Part shown: piece after piece, positions 38,508-48,519 of the stretch
Numbering within the stretch: position 1 is the first letter of the stretch
Layout of the letters: the number at the start of each line of letters is the position of its first letter
Source: Methylomonas sp. LL1
GTDB taxonomy: Bacteria > Pseudomonadota > Gammaproteobacteria > Methylococcales > Methylomonadaceae
Length of the DNA: 64,000 nt
Reading direction: 5' to 3'
Assembly (NCBI RefSeq): GCF_015711015.1
Contig: NZ_CP064653.1
Coordinates: forward strand, 3,596,001 to 3,660,000
The notes under the pieces: generated by a model
The model's database searches: none
Seen by the model: only the letters and a program-made list of their open reading frames with translations
Told to the model about the DNA's origin: nothing
Position numbers and translations under genes: made by a program

Positions 38508-38729
38508 CGTTGGGCGATTGAAAACTCACGGCCCTGGGTGCTGGATGTGCAATTTGGCGAAGACGCCAATCGAGCCAGAAATGATCATCTGGTATTGATG
38601 TGATGGATGGCCTTGAATCTGCTCAGGAACAACGGTCCAATTAAGGATGGCTTGACGCGCCGTAAACTGCGGGCTTGTTTCAACGACAACTATCGCTTCA
38701 AGTTAATTTTCGGAACAGAAGCTACATAG
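38508..38729 (+). pseudogene. C-terminal relic of an ISAs1-family transposase
   Basis: In one frame the 74 codons read RWAIENSRPWVLDVQFGEDA, then after some residues an in-frame TGA, then WMALNLLRNNGPIKDGLTRR and FNDNYRFKLIF, ending at TAG 38727-38729. This matches the ISAs1 (H-repeat) transposase end, consensus HWxIENSLHWVLDVxFxED followed by ALNLL and DDxY. A TAG sits just before the first arginine. The 5' two thirds and both inverted repeats were not found, so the element is dead. Confidence 0.8.
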
Positions 38730-38919
38730 AGCGATTGCCCTGTGGCTCAAGAGGTGTTGTTTTGCGCCGCTAGCCGAACGGGTGTCAAATAGTCGGAAAT
38801 GTCATTTCCGCTGTGCATGTATTGAGTGGTGCTTTATTGATGGGGGGATATTAGCGGAATGTGTGCTGGGTTAGCAAAGCGTAACCCAACACAGGTCATG
38901 GCAGGACTAGTAAAAGCCC

Positions 38920-39372
38920 TTAATTGCTGGAGGCTTGGTATTTGACCGAGAAATCGTTTAATGCCGCCAGCGCTAGCTCAATATCTCTGGGTTGATTGAT
39001 ATCAAAAGCATCGACGCCGACGCGCCGCAGATAAAATACCTGGTCTGTCAGGAAGTTTCCGACCGCGCGGATTTCGCCTTGATAACCAAAACGGTCTCGG
39101 AGTAAGCGAGCTTGAGAAAAGCTTCTTCCATCGGTAAATACCGGAAACTCCAGTTCAACTAGGCTGATGCTTGATAGGTCGTCGGCAAGCAGTTCCACCG
39201 ATTCGTTGGGGGCGAGTCTGACTCCGATCGCGCCGGCATGTTCTAACAATTGATCCTTGTTTTCCGTCCAGCGTTTTAGCGAGACTGTGATATCGCCGCT
39301 GGTTAACGGACTCTCATCGGCAACAAATGTCCATGTGTTTTCGGATATTTGCTGGTTTTTAATGATTGGCAT
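38920..39372 (-). CDS. DUF934 protein, partner of the sulfite reductase hemoprotein
   Basis: The start at 39372 (MPIIKNQQISENTW) is chosen over an upstream in-frame ATG at 39462, which lies inside the preceding gene. The 150-residue protein shows the DUF934 pattern: NESVELLADDLSSISLVELEFPVFTDGRSFSQARLLRDRFGY (given here in parts: FPVFTDGRSFSQARLL is the hallmark). Proteins of this family are commonly encoded beside cysI-type reductases and presumed to serve cysteine synthesis. It overlaps that gene by 14 bases. Confidence 0.88.
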   Translation of the reverse strand: MPIIKNQQISENTWTFVADESPLTSGDITVSLKRWTENKDQLLEHAGAIGVRLAPNESVELLADDLSSISLVELEFPVFTDGRSFSQARLLRDRFGYQGEIRAVGNFLTDQVFYLRRVGVDAFDINQPRDIELALAALNDFSVKYQASSN

Positions 39373-41011
39373 AGACTTTTTCTCTAAAAGGTTCGAGGCC
39401 GACGCGATTGACGGTTTGCAAAAAGGCCTCGTCTTCAAGGCGTTGTTGAACATAAACGTCAAGAATACTGGTAATGGCGGATGTGATTTGATCCTTGGCG
39501 ACCGAAGGGCCTAAACGATCGCCGATGGCGGCTTCGTTTTCGGAAGAGCCGCCCAGGGTGATTTGATACCATTCCTCGCCTTTTTTATCGACACCTAAAA
39601 TACCGATGTGACCGACGCTTTGGTGGGCGCAGCCGTTCATGCAGCCGGACATGTTGATTTTGATGTCGCCGATGTCGTGGATGTAATCCATGTCATCCAA
39701 GGCAGCATTGATTTCCTTGGCGATACCGATTGAGCCTGCGTTGGCCAGGGAGCAAAAATCCAGGCCCGGGCAGCAGATCATGTCGGTGACCGTGCCGATG
39801 TTAGGCGTTGCCAGTTTTAATGCGTCCAGTTTTTGCCAAAGCGCGTAAAGATCAGCGAATTTGATGTCCGCCAATACTAGGTTTTGCCTATGGGTGCTTC
39901 TAATTTCACCGAAACTGTATTGATCGGCTATGTCGGCCAAGGCATCCAATTGATCGGCCGTAATGTCGCCGGGAGGTGAGTCGGGTGCTTTCAGGGAAAC
40001 AAAAACCGCGCGATAGCCCGCTACTTTATGTTCCACGGTGTTGTATTTGACCCACTTGCTAAAACTTTCGTCGGCAGCCAAATGCCCGGCAAAGCTGGTG
40101 TCGCTCGCGGCGGAGGGATCGTAATTCGGCGGCGTGAAATGGGCTTTCATCGATTGAATGCGGTCTTCATCTAGTAGCATATTGTCGCGGATGCGCAGCC
40201 ACTCTTCTTCCACCAGCGCGGTGAATTTCTCCAGGCCGGTTTCCTTGACCAGGATTTTGATCCGGGCTTTGTATTTGTTGTCGCGCCTGCCAAGCAAATT
40301 GTAAACCCGCAGTATCGCTTCCAAATAAGACAGTAAATGCTTTTTCTCCAGGAAGGGTTTTACCGTCTGGCCAATGATGGGGGTTCGGCCCAAGCCGCCG
40401 CCGGCCAATACTCTAAAGCCGATTTCACCGCTTGCGTTTTTAACCAGATAGACACCGATGTCATGCAGTTGGACCGCGGCACGATCATGCTCCGAGCCGC
40501 TGACGGCTATTTTGAATTTGCGCGGCAGGAAGGCGAATTCAGGGTGTAAGGTTGTCCATTGGCGGATTATTTCACAGTACGGTCTGGGGTCTTCGATTTC
40601 ATCGACACAAATGCCTGCCAGATGGTCCGATGTGGTGTTGCGCAAACAATTGCCGCTGGTTTGAATAGCGTGCATCTGTACGGTGGCCAGCTCGGAAAGC
40701 AGATCGGGCACTGTTTCCAGCGCGGGCCAGTTGTATTGAACGTTTTGGCGGGTCGTGAAGTGGCAGTAACCCTTGTCATAATCGCGAGCGACCTTGGCTA
40801 ACATCCGAAGTTGCTTGGATGCGAGCAGTCCATAGGGTACCGCCACCCGTAACATGGGGGCGTGAGTCTGAACGTAAAGACCGTTCATCAGACGTAGAGA
40901 TCTGAACTCGTCGGGGCCGAGTTCGCCATTCAGAAAACGCTGCGTTTGTCCCCGGAACTGAGTGACGCGCTCTTCAATAAGCGTTTGATCTTGCTCGTTA
41001 TATTGATACAT
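39359..41011 (-). CDS. cysI: Sulfite/nitrite reductase hemoprotein beta-component (CysI/NirA-like)
   Basis: This siroheme- and [4Fe-4S]-dependent reductase performs the six-electron reduction of sulfite to sulfide (or nitrite to ammonia). Two ferredoxin-like half-domains are followed by siroheme-binding domains; the N-terminal one contains GYCHFTTRQNVQYNWP. The cluster and siroheme ligands are in MICCPGLDFCSLA and MSGCMNGCAHQSVG. Length 550 is in the family range. The DUF934 partner favours sulfite as substrate. The promoter would be shared with the divergent nhaD region. Confidence 0.88.
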   Translation of the reverse strand: MYQYNEQDQTLIEERVTQFRGQTQRFLNGELGPDEFRSLRLMNGLYVQTHAPMLRVAVPYGLLASKQLRMLAKVARDYDKGYCHFTTRQNVQYNWPALETVPDLLSELATVQMHAIQTSGNCLRNTTSDHLAGICVDEIEDPRPYCEIIRQWTTLHPEFAFLPRKFKIAVSGSEHDRAAVQLHDIGVYLVKNASGEIGFRVLAGGGLGRTPIIGQTVKPFLEKKHLLSYLEAILRVYNLLGRRDNKYKARIKILVKETGLEKFTALVEEEWLRIRDNMLLDEDRIQSMKAHFTPPNYDPSAASDTSFAGHLAADESFSKWVKYNTVEHKVAGYRAVFVSLKAPDSPPGDITADQLDALADIADQYSFGEIRSTHRQNLVLADIKFADLYALWQKLDALKLATPNIGTVTDMICCPGLDFCSLANAGSIGIAKEINAALDDMDYIHDIGDIKINMSGCMNGCAHQSVGHIGILGVDKKGEEWYQITLGGSSENEAAIGDRLGPSVAKDQITSAITSILDVYVQQRLEDEAFLQTVNRVGLEPFREKVYANH

Positions 41012-41168
41012 TTAGAAGTGCTTTTTGCTTTGCAGACAAGTATGACAAGGCAGGAAATAATATACCGACAGGCATTAAATGACAAAGAATATTGTATGGT
41101 GATAACATGCCCAGTTGATTTTTCCACTGTTAATAATGACTAAAACTTAGAGGGTAAAGGGGGTTATC

Positions 41169-42527
41169 TTGTTGCGCTTACTGTTGATTTTGGCCGGCTT
41201 GCTATTTTTGCCGGAAATAGCCATGGCCGAAGAATTTAAAAATCTGGGGCTAACCGGAACGGAGCGGGGGATTTATACCGTTTTGATTTTCATAGTCGCC
41301 TATGGTTTTGTGATGGCGGAGGAGTTTACGCATCTACGTAAATCCAAGCCGGTCATTTTTGCCGCGGCAGTCATCTGGGCGCATGTGGCTATTTTGGCTC
41401 AGGAAGCCGGCGTACCCGGGGAAGAGTTGCATAAGGCGTTCGAGCATGATTTAAAAGAATATGCCGAACTAATGCTGTTCTTGTTGGTGGCTATGACTTA
41501 CATCAACGCGATGGCTGAACGAAATGTATTCGAAGCCTTACGCTCCTGGATGATCAGAAAACAGTTTGGTTACAAACAACTGTTCTGGATCACCGGTATT
41601 ATTACCTTCTTTTTGTCGGCCGTTGCGGATAATCTGACCTCTGCATTATTAGTAGGGGCGGTGGTTTTGGCCGTGGGCGCCGATAATGAAAAGTTCGTGT
41701 CCATAGGCTTTGTCAATCTGGTGATTGCCGCCAATGCCGGTGGCGCGTTTTGTCCGTTTGGCGACATTACGACGCTGATGGTTTGGCAGGCTGGTTATGC
41801 GGAGTTCTTCGACTTCTTCAAGCTGTTTATTCCATCAATTGTCAATTATGTAGTGCCGGCGTTTTTCATGTGGCAGGCAATACCGGATGAACGGCCTCAA
41901 GCCACCAACGAAGCCGCGGTGGAGCTTAAGCCTGGAGCGCTTCAGGTTTGTGGTTTGTTCTTGTTAACCATCATGTCGGCGGTCAGTTTTAAACAGTTTC
42001 TGCATTTGCCGCCTTTCATGGGCATGATGTTGGGCTTGTCGGTATTGATGTTATATGGCTATAGCTTGAAAGTGCGCTACAGTGTTGAAGGTAGTCGTTT
42101 TGATATTTTCAATAAAGTCAAAGAGGCCGAATGGGATACTTTGCTGTTCTTCTTCGGCGTGGTATTCGCCGTGGGCGGTCTGGGTTATATCGGTTATCTC
42201 GAATTGTTGTCGGCTGGCATGTACGATGGCTTGGGAGCAACAACCGCCAATATTCTGGTGGGTTTGATCTCGGCGGTGGTTGACAATATCCCGGTGATGT
42301 TCGCCGTGTTGAATATGCATCTGGATATGGATTTGTATCAATGGTTGCTGGTGACGCTGACTGCCGGCGTGGGTGGTTCGTTGTTCTCCGTCGGATCGGC
42401 CGCCGGTGTGGCGTTGATGGGGCAATCCAATCATAAATATACCTTTTTCAGCCATTTAAAATGGACCCCCGTGATTGCGGCGGGCTACGCGGCCAGCATC
42501 GCGACGCATTATCTAATTAATGGTTAA
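41169..42527 (+). CDS. nhaD: Sodium:proton antiporter NhaD
   Basis: The gene starts with TTG (41169, or the next TTG at 41172), behind a GGGGG. The 452-residue protein has an N-terminal signal-like span ending in AMA-EEF and about eleven further membrane helices. ADNLTSALLVGAVVLAVGAD and GGAFCPFGDITTLMVWQAGY are conserved ion-transporter-superfamily motifs, and VVDNIPVMFAVLNM repeats the DN motif in the second half. It should expel Na+ in exchange for protons at the inner membrane. It is divergent from the sulfite reductase gene. Confidence 0.9.
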   Translation: MLRLLLILAGLLFLPEIAMAEEFKNLGLTGTERGIYTVLIFIVAYGFVMAEEFTHLRKSKPVIFAAAVIWAHVAILAQEAGVPGEELHKAFEHDLKEYAELMLFLLVAMTYINAMAERNVFEALRSWMIRKQFGYKQLFWITGIITFFLSAVADNLTSALLVGAVVLAVGADNEKFVSIGFVNLVIAANAGGAFCPFGDITTLMVWQAGYAEFFDFFKLFIPSIVNYVVPAFFMWQAIPDERPQATNEAAVELKPGALQVCGLFLLTIMSAVSFKQFLHLPPFMGMMLGLSVLMLYGYSLKVRYSVEGSRFDIFNKVKEAEWDTLLFFFGVVFAVGGLGYIGYLELLSAGMYDGLGATTANILVGLISAVVDNIPVMFAVLNMHLDMDLYQWLLVTLTAGVGGSLFSVGSAAGVALMGQSNHKYTFFSHLKWTPVIAAGYAASIATHYLING

Positions 42528-42572
42528 GTTGCTGTTTTTTAGATCTTCGTAATCGATAAAGGGAGGAAGCGT

Positions 42573-43940
42573 TTGGCAAAAGCTAAGCAAAGTTGGCGCC
42601 ACGCTTTCTCCGTTTATACCCAGCCAGCAGTTCTGGGTATGATTTTTCTGGGTTTTTCCGCCGGTCTTCCTTTTATATTGGTTTCTTCGACCTTGTCTGC
42701 CTGGTTGGCGGATGAGAGTGTCAGTCTGTCCGTCATCGGCTATTTCAGTCTGGTTGGTGTCGCTTATTCCATCAAGGTATTTTGGGCACCGGTTGTCGAC
42801 CGTTTGCCGCTACCTTTTATTACCCGGGTTTTTGGTAGGCGGCGCGGCTGGATGCTGCTCTCGCAGTTTGGTATCGCCGCTGGTTTATGGGGCATGAGTC
42901 AAATGCCTGTTGCTACACATCTGCAACAATTGGCCTGGTTGTCCGTTTGGGTGGCATTTTGTTCCGCGACCCAGGACATCGTTATCGATGCCTATCGTAT
43001 CGAAGTCGTTGCCGTGAAATTTCAAGGGGCGATGGCGGCCATGTATGTGTTTGGCTATCGCTTGGCCTTGCTGGTAGCCGGGGCCGGGGCCTTATACATA
43101 GCCGAATTCATCAATTGGCAAATCGCCTATCAGGTGATGGCAGGTTTAATGTTGATAGGGATTATTTCGACGTTGCTGATTGACGAGCCTAGGCATGATG
43201 TCGATCAGTTTACCCAAACCATTGAAAAGAATGTGGGGCAAACCTTCAATATTGAGCCCGATGCCGGGCCGATAACCGGATTGCTTAGATGGTTCGCCGA
43301 TGCGGTCATCAGTCCTTTTGTCGAGTTTTTTCAGCGTAATGGCCGTGCCGGTTTTTTGATACTGGCTTTGATCGCGCTGTATAAAATGAGCGATATTGCG
43401 ATGGGGGTGATGGCGAATCCGTTTTATCTGGATTTGGGGTTTACGAAAAAAGAAATCGCCGATGTCACTAAGGTGTTCGGTTTTTTCATGACCATACTCG
43501 GCACCTCGTTGGGTGGGGTATTTGTTTTGCGTTATGGCATTATGCGGCCGTTGTTATTGGGCGCGATCATTGTAGCGTTGACGAATCTGTTATTCGCGGT
43601 CTTGGCCGTTGTTCAGCCGAATTTGTATTTGTTGGCCGCCGTGGTCAGCGCCGATAATCTATGTGGCGGTATTGCCGCGTCGGTATTTATTGCCTATTTA
43701 TCCAGTTTAACCAATAGCACTTATACGGCTACACAATATGCCTTGTTTAGCTCGTTGATGACGCTGCCCGCAAAGTTGATTGGCGGGTTTTCCGGTGCGA
43801 TTGTGTCCGGTTATGGATACGCTGGATTTTTTATATATGCGTCATTAATTGGCATTCCGGCAATCATTCTAGTGGTTTTAGTGATCAGAAAAAAGGCTAT
43901 TAACGTTGATGATGGGTTGAAAGCTAAGGTAGCGGAATAG
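42573..43940 (+). CDS. ampG: AmpG-like MFS permease
   Basis: AmpG imports anhydromuropeptides for cell wall recycling. The TTG start at 42573 follows GGGAGG by six bases. The 455-residue protein has about twelve membrane segments; FLGFSAGLPFILVSSTLSAW is the AmpG N-terminal signature and KVFWAPVVDRLPLPF the following conserved loop. ATQDIVIDAYRIE carries conserved acidic residues. The gene lies 45 bases after nhaD on the same strand. AmpG is the closest characterised family; the substrate is inferred from that. Confidence 0.85.
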   Translation: MAKAKQSWRHAFSVYTQPAVLGMIFLGFSAGLPFILVSSTLSAWLADESVSLSVIGYFSLVGVAYSIKVFWAPVVDRLPLPFITRVFGRRRGWMLLSQFGIAAGLWGMSQMPVATHLQQLAWLSVWVAFCSATQDIVIDAYRIEVVAVKFQGAMAAMYVFGYRLALLVAGAGALYIAEFINWQIAYQVMAGLMLIGIISTLLIDEPRHDVDQFTQTIEKNVGQTFNIEPDAGPITGLLRWFADAVISPFVEFFQRNGRAGFLILALIALYKMSDIAMGVMANPFYLDLGFTKKEIADVTKVFGFFMTILGTSLGGVFVLRYGIMRPLLLGAIIVALTNLLFAVLAVVQPNLYLLAAVVSADNLCGGIAASVFIAYLSSLTNSTYTATQYALFSSLMTLPAKLIGGFSGAIVSGYGYAGFFIYASLIGIPAIILVVLVIRKKAINVDDGLKAKVAE

Positions 43941-44034
43941 GCGCGGCTGTAGTTTTTTATTGCAGTTAAATGGAGTAGGTCGTATCATAAGCAGTTCTCT
44001 ATTATGATGTAGCCCAAACGGGTATGTGAGCAAT

Positions 44035-44235
44035 ATGAAACCAGAAATTCATCCTGAATATAAACAGATTACTGTCACTTGCGGCTGCGGTAATACTTTC
44101 GAAACAGGTTCGGTCCTGTCAAAAGACTTGCATATAGAGGTTTGCTCGTCTTGCCACCCTTTTTATACCGGCAAGCAACGGGTAGTCGATACCTCCGGAC
44201 GTGTGGATAAATTCCGTAAAAAATTCGGTAAATAA
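44035..44235 (+). CDS. rpmE: Ribosomal protein L31 (zinc-binding type)
   Basis: L31 sits in the large-subunit central protuberance. The start at 44035 ([11 protein letters not shown]) matches the family; the GTG three codons upstream is in frame but not needed. Cysteines in CGCG and CSSC form the zinc-ribbon, marking the C+ paralogue. Length is 66 residues, ending in [12 protein letters not shown] hairpin follows the gene. Confidence 0.95.
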   Translation: MKPEIHPEYKQITVTCGCGNTFETGSVLSKDLHIEVCSSCHPFYTGKQRVVDTSGRVDKFRKKFGK

Positions 44236-44254
44236 GTATTTTTGCACGTCATTT

Positions 44255-44280
44255 ATAGCCGCCGTTGTAGAGGCGGCTAT
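44255..44280 (+). terminator. Hairpin between rpmE and mrcA
   Basis: Arms ATAGCCGCC (44255-44263) and GGCGGCTAT (44272-44280) form a perfect nine-base stem in the short convergent gap. There is no T-tract, so it may act as a weak or bidirectional terminator. Confidence 0.5.
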
Positions 44281-44304
44281 CGCATCTGATTCTCGGATAT
44301 TGTC

Positions 44305-46677
44305 TTAGAACAGCGCTTCTTGATACCATTCTCCATCAAGTTCAAATTCGGGTTGTTTCGGGGCTGAATATACCTTCGGTACCGTTTCCTCGGCAAAATA
44401 TTCCCATAGCCCATTTTTGTTATCTTGAGCTAGTAATAATCCATCCCTAGGATTGATATAGGCTTGAACAATGCCGGTCGGCGGGATCAATTGTGTTTCC
44501 GGGATGTTTTCGAGCGCGGTTTTCATGAATTCTATCCACATAGGCAAGGCAGCCTTACCGCCCGTCTCCCCTTTTCCCAATGAATGTGAATTGTCGAAGC
44601 CCAGCCAGGCCGAGGCGGCGATATTATGGGTATAACCATTAAACCAGGCGTCGCGTTGCTCATTGGTAGTCCCTGTTTTACCGGCAAGATCACTACGGTT
44701 CAGCACTTGTTTAGCCTGGGTGGCCGTGCCGCGCTCAACCACGTCACGCAGCAGGCTATTCATCAAGAAATGAGTTTTTTCCGAAATGACCCGTGGCGCG
44801 GGCTTGCGAAGGGATTGATTGTCGTCCTGGCAATCCAGGCATGCCGTTTCCGGATTGGCCTGAAATAACACGCTGCCGGTATGGTCCTCAATGCGATCGA
44901 TTAAATAGGGTTTCACTAAAAAACCACCGTTAGCAAACACGGCATAAGCGGCAGCCATTTTTAAAGGAGGCGCATTACCGCTGCCCAGCGCCAGTGATAA
45001 GGTTGTGGGAAGTTGTTCGCGGGAGAAGCCAAATCGCATGGAAGTCTCCAACGCATATGGAATACCGACGTCCTGCAATAACCGGATAGAGACGAGATTG
45101 ATGGATTGGCGCAACGCAACCCTTAATGCGGTAGGGCCTAGATATTTGCGGGTGTAGTTTTCCGGACGCCAATCGTTTTCAAGCGAAGGATCTTCGATCA
45201 CGATCGGAGCGTCATTAATGATGCTGGCCGGAGTGAAGCCTTTCTCCAGGGCTGCCGTGTATATGAAGGGCTTGAAGCCCGAGCCAGGTTGGCGTCGGGA
45301 TTGCGTGGCGCGATTGAAACTGCTGCGATTGAAATCAAAGCTGCCGGAAATGGCTAAGATGGCGCCATTAACGGGGTTGAGCGCGGCAAACGCCCCTTCG
45401 GCCGCTGGTATTTGGCTTAAGGCCCAGGACTGATCGGCTAGTTGTCTGACCCAAATTATATCGTTGGGCTGAATGAAGGAAAATTTGTTGTCTTGATATC
45501 GGGTTTTATTGATAACTAAATTTTCCCAAGGAATGTTTTGCCAAGGTAGTGATGCAGTTGAATCGTCCGGCAATTTAATCGTAATTCCGGTGGCCGACAG
45601 CGAAGTAACTACAGCCTGCCGGCAATCGCCCAAGGTTTGTAGGGCAGGCAGCATATTGCCCGGCTTAAACTTTTTATGCGGCAGGCCTCGGTAGTGGTGG
45701 CGTTCGTCGTATTGATGCAAGGCGCTTTGTACGGCACGGTCCGAGGCTGTTTGCAAACGGGATGGAACCGTGGTGTAGACTTTGAGGCCGAGGGTATAGG
45801 CATCGTCGCCATATTTGTCCACCAGTTCCTGTCTGGCCATTTCGGCAACGAAGGGCGCGTTGAATTGGATATTGGTCGGCTGGATGGTAGCGTCATCGGC
45901 TGTGTTGAGTGCCTGATTGTATTCGTTGTATTTGATGTAATTCAATTCCAGCATGCGGCGTAATACATAGTTACGTCTTTCCAGTGCTCTGTCTGCGTTA
46001 ACGATAGGATTATAAACCGATGGGGCTTTGGGCAGGCCGGCAATCATGGCCTGCTGATAGAGTTTTAGTTCGTTCAGGTTTTTTCCGTAATAGGTTTGCG
46101 CGGCGGCGGCCAGGCCATAAGCGCGTTGGCCCATGTAGATTTTGTTCAGGTAAAGCTCGAGAATTTGATCTTTTGAATAACGCTGTTCGATTTGCAGAGC
46201 CAACAGGATTTCTTTTAATTTACGTAAAAAAGTCTTTTCTTTGCTCAGTAAGAAATTACGCGCGACTTGCATGGTAATGGTGCTGCCGCCCTGCCGTTTT
46301 TTGCCGGTTGCAATAAGCTGATTAGCCGCCCGCAGTAATCCTTTATAGTCCACCCCCGGATGAGTGTAGAAGCGTTCATCTTCGGCGGCCAGAAAAGCAC
46401 GGATTTGCAGTTGTGGCACTTCGCCGATTGCAATGGGTATACGGCGTTTTTCGCCAAATTGCCCGATCAGCAATCCGTCCTGGCTGTACACGCTCAAGGG
46501 GGTTTGGTATTGGACATTTTCAAGCTGACCGATGTCGGGCAGTTCCTTGCTCAACTCAAGAATGAAAAAATAGCAGGCAATTATCAAACCAAGGGCAAAC
46601 GTGAAAAAAATAAAGGCAAGCCACTTAAACAGCGTTTTGATCAACCGTCTGGGTTTGGACTCTTTCCTAATTGGCAC
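44305..46677 (-). CDS. mrcA: Penicillin-binding protein 1A (class A PBP)
   Basis: This bifunctional enzyme polymerises and cross-links peptidoglycan. A membrane anchor (about residues 14-36) is followed by the GT51 glycosyltransferase domain with AAEDERFYTHPGVDYKGLLR, GGSTITMQVARN and LYLNKIYMGQRAYGLAAAA. After an inserted OB-like domain (about 320-420), the transpeptidase domain has SGFKPFIYTAAL (active-site Ser), RQSINLVSIRLL and AGKTGTTNEQRDAWFNGYT. Length 790 is typical. It is divergent from pilMNOPQ, the usual arrangement in gammaproteobacteria. Confidence 0.96.
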   Translation of the reverse strand: MPIRKESKPRRLIKTLFKWLAFIFFTFALGLIIACYFFILELSKELPDIGQLENVQYQTPLSVYSQDGLLIGQFGEKRRIPIAIGEVPQLQIRAFLAAEDERFYTHPGVDYKGLLRAANQLIATGKKRQGGSTITMQVARNFLLSKEKTFLRKLKEILLALQIEQRYSKDQILELYLNKIYMGQRAYGLAAAAQTYYGKNLNELKLYQQAMIAGLPKAPSVYNPIVNADRALERRNYVLRRMLELNYIKYNEYNQALNTADDATIQPTNIQFNAPFVAEMARQELVDKYGDDAYTLGLKVYTTVPSRLQTASDRAVQSALHQYDERHHYRGLPHKKFKPGNMLPALQTLGDCRQAVVTSLSATGITIKLPDDSTASLPWQNIPWENLVINKTRYQDNKFSFIQPNDIIWVRQLADQSWALSQIPAAEGAFAALNPVNGAILAISGSFDFNRSSFNRATQSRRQPGSGFKPFIYTAALEKGFTPASIINDAPIVIEDPSLENDWRPENYTRKYLGPTALRVALRQSINLVSIRLLQDVGIPYALETSMRFGFSREQLPTTLSLALGSGNAPPLKMAAAYAVFANGGFLVKPYLIDRIEDHTGSVLFQANPETACLDCQDDNQSLRKPAPRVISEKTHFLMNSLLRDVVERGTATQAKQVLNRSDLAGKTGTTNEQRDAWFNGYTHNIAASAWLGFDNSHSLGKGETGGKAALPMWIEFMKTALENIPETQLIPPTGIVQAYINPRDGLLLAQDNKNGLWEYFAEETVPKVYSAPKQPEFELDGEWYQEALF

Positions 46678-46885
46678 AGGGTTCGGGTTTAAAGTTGGTT
46701 TACGTATTGCTAGCCAAAATACCTGCTTTTGTTAGCGGGAACAACTTAAAGTTTGTATTTAAAAAATGCTTGGGCTGTGAAAATTACAAAATCTAACTAT
46801 ACTTCCCACCTAGCTGGAATCCGCAGGCTTGGTTGAATGCGCCGCGGACCCATTTTAAGTTTTCACGATTCAATAGGTTTCATTC

Positions 46886-47947
46886 ATGAGCTGGTTTAAC
46901 AGGAATCAGTCCGCTTTGCTCGGTATCGATATCAGTACGGCAGCGGTTAAATTATTGGAGTTAAGTCAAACCGGCGCCCGCTTCAAAGTCGAAAGCTATG
47001 CGGTAGCGCCGCTTCCGCAGGATGCGATTATCGACAAAAACATTACCAATGTTGAGTTAATCGGTAATGCGATAAAAGCCGCAGTCAAACAATCCGGTAC
47101 TCGTGCCAAACGCGCCTGCGTGGCTGTCGCGGGTTCGTCGGTCATGACCAAAATAATCTCCATGCCGGCATCCTTGAATGATGCCGAGATGGAAGAGCAG
47201 ATCATGGTCGAGGCAGATCAATACATTCCGTATTCACTGGATGAAGTAAATCTTGATTTTGAGGTGCAAGGGGTTTCAAAAAACAATCCGGAGATGCTGG
47301 ACGTGTTGTTGGCCGCATCTCGGCGTGAAAATATCGAAGACCGGGTTGAGGCGCTGGCGCATGCCGGCTTGAAAGCCGCCATCGTCGATGTGGAGGCCTT
47401 TGCCATGGAAAATGCTTTTACCTTGCTTGCCGACCAATTGCCTGAAAAAGTCGAAAATAAAACCGTCGCCATTGCCGACATTGGCGCAACCATGACCGCG
47501 TTGAATATTTTGTACGAAGGCAAAACCATTTACACGCGTGAACAAGGATTTGGCGGCAAACAGCTTACCGAAGAAATTCAACGCCGCTATGGGCTTTCCT
47601 ATGAAGAAGCGGGATTGGCAAAGCGTCACGGTGGGTTGCCCGATAATTATATTCCCGATGTGTTGGAACCTTTCAAAAGGGCCATGCTGCAACAAATCGC
47701 CCGCTCGCTTCAGTTTTTTGTGTCTTCGAGCGCCAATCGCGGGGTAGATGCCTTGATTTTGGCGGGAGGCTGTGCCTCTATCCCCGGTTTGGACAAGTTG
47801 GTCGAACGTGATCTCGGCATTCCTTCGTATATCGCCAATCCGTTTATCAATATGGCGCTATCCAATCGAGTCAAGCCCCAGAGTTTAAGTAACGATACGC
47901 CTGCCATGATGATTGCTTGCGGTTTAGCGTTAAGGAGTTTTGATTAA
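46886..47947 (+). CDS. pilM: Type IV pilus assembly protein PilM
   Basis: PilM is the actin-like cytoplasmic ATPase of the type IV pilus alignment complex; it binds the PilN N-terminus. LLGIDISTAAVKLLELSQTG is the first phosphate-binding loop, AIADIGATMTALNILYEGKT the second, and LILAGGCASIPGLDKLVE the adenosine loop. Length 353 is standard. It heads the pilMNOPQ operon and overlaps pilN by one base. Confidence 0.96.
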   Translation: MSWFNRNQSALLGIDISTAAVKLLELSQTGARFKVESYAVAPLPQDAIIDKNITNVELIGNAIKAAVKQSGTRAKRACVAVAGSSVMTKIISMPASLNDAEMEEQIMVEADQYIPYSLDEVNLDFEVQGVSKNNPEMLDVLLAASRRENIEDRVEALAHAGLKAAIVDVEAFAMENAFTLLADQLPEKVENKTVAIADIGATMTALNILYEGKTIYTREQGFGGKQLTEEIQRRYGLSYEEAGLAKRHGGLPDNYIPDVLEPFKRAMLQQIARSLQFFVSSSANRGVDALILAGGCASIPGLDKLVERDLGIPSYIANPFINMALSNRVKPQSLSNDTPAMMIACGLALRSFD

Positions 47948-48519
47948 TGGCAAAAATTAACTTACTTCCTTGGCGTGAAGAACTGCGTAAAAAAAGGCAA
48001 CAAGATTTTGTAACCGGTATTGGTGCGGGCGTTTTGGGTACTGCCTTAATTTTGGTTCTGGTTTATCTGTTTATAGAAGGGATGAAAGAGCACCAAGATC
48101 ACAGAAACTCAATGTTGAAGAGTGAAATTGCCGTTCTTGATAAGAAAATCGCGGAAATTAAGGATATAGAAGATAAAAAAAATAGGCTGCTTACTAAAAT
48201 CGATGTCATTCAAAAGTTGCAGGAGAGTCGGCCGGAAATTGTGCACTTGTTTGACGAGTTGGCCAAATCGACTCCCGAAGGGGTTTATCTGACAAAATTT
48301 ACTCAGATCGATACCGCGTTAACGATGGATGGTAAGGCTGAGTCGAATGCCAGGGTTTCTGCATTAATGCGGGCCATCGACAATTCACCTTGGCTTAACA
48401 GTCCGGTTTTGGGCGTTATAAAAGGCCAAGGCAAAAAGAGTGGTGAAATGAATGATTTTTCAATGACGGCCAAACAGGGGAAAAAGGCCGTTAATGATCA
48501 GAAGGGGGCGGCGCAATGA
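47947..48519 (+). CDS. pilN: Type IV pilus assembly protein PilN
   Basis: PilN is a bitopic inner-membrane protein of the alignment complex. The N-terminal INLLPWREELRKKRQ is the conserved PilM-binding peptide. One membrane helix (about residues 25-43) is followed by a periplasmic coiled coil and a small ferredoxin-like domain. Length 190 is normal. It overlaps pilO by four bases. Confidence 0.95.
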   Translation: MAKINLLPWREELRKKRQQDFVTGIGAGVLGTALILVLVYLFIEGMKEHQDHRNSMLKSEIAVLDKKIAEIKDIEDKKNRLLTKIDVIQKLQESRPEIVHLFDELAKSTPEGVYLTKFTQIDTALTMDGKAESNARVSALMRAIDNSPWLNSPVLGVIKGQGKKSGEMNDFSMTAKQGKKAVNDQKGAAQ

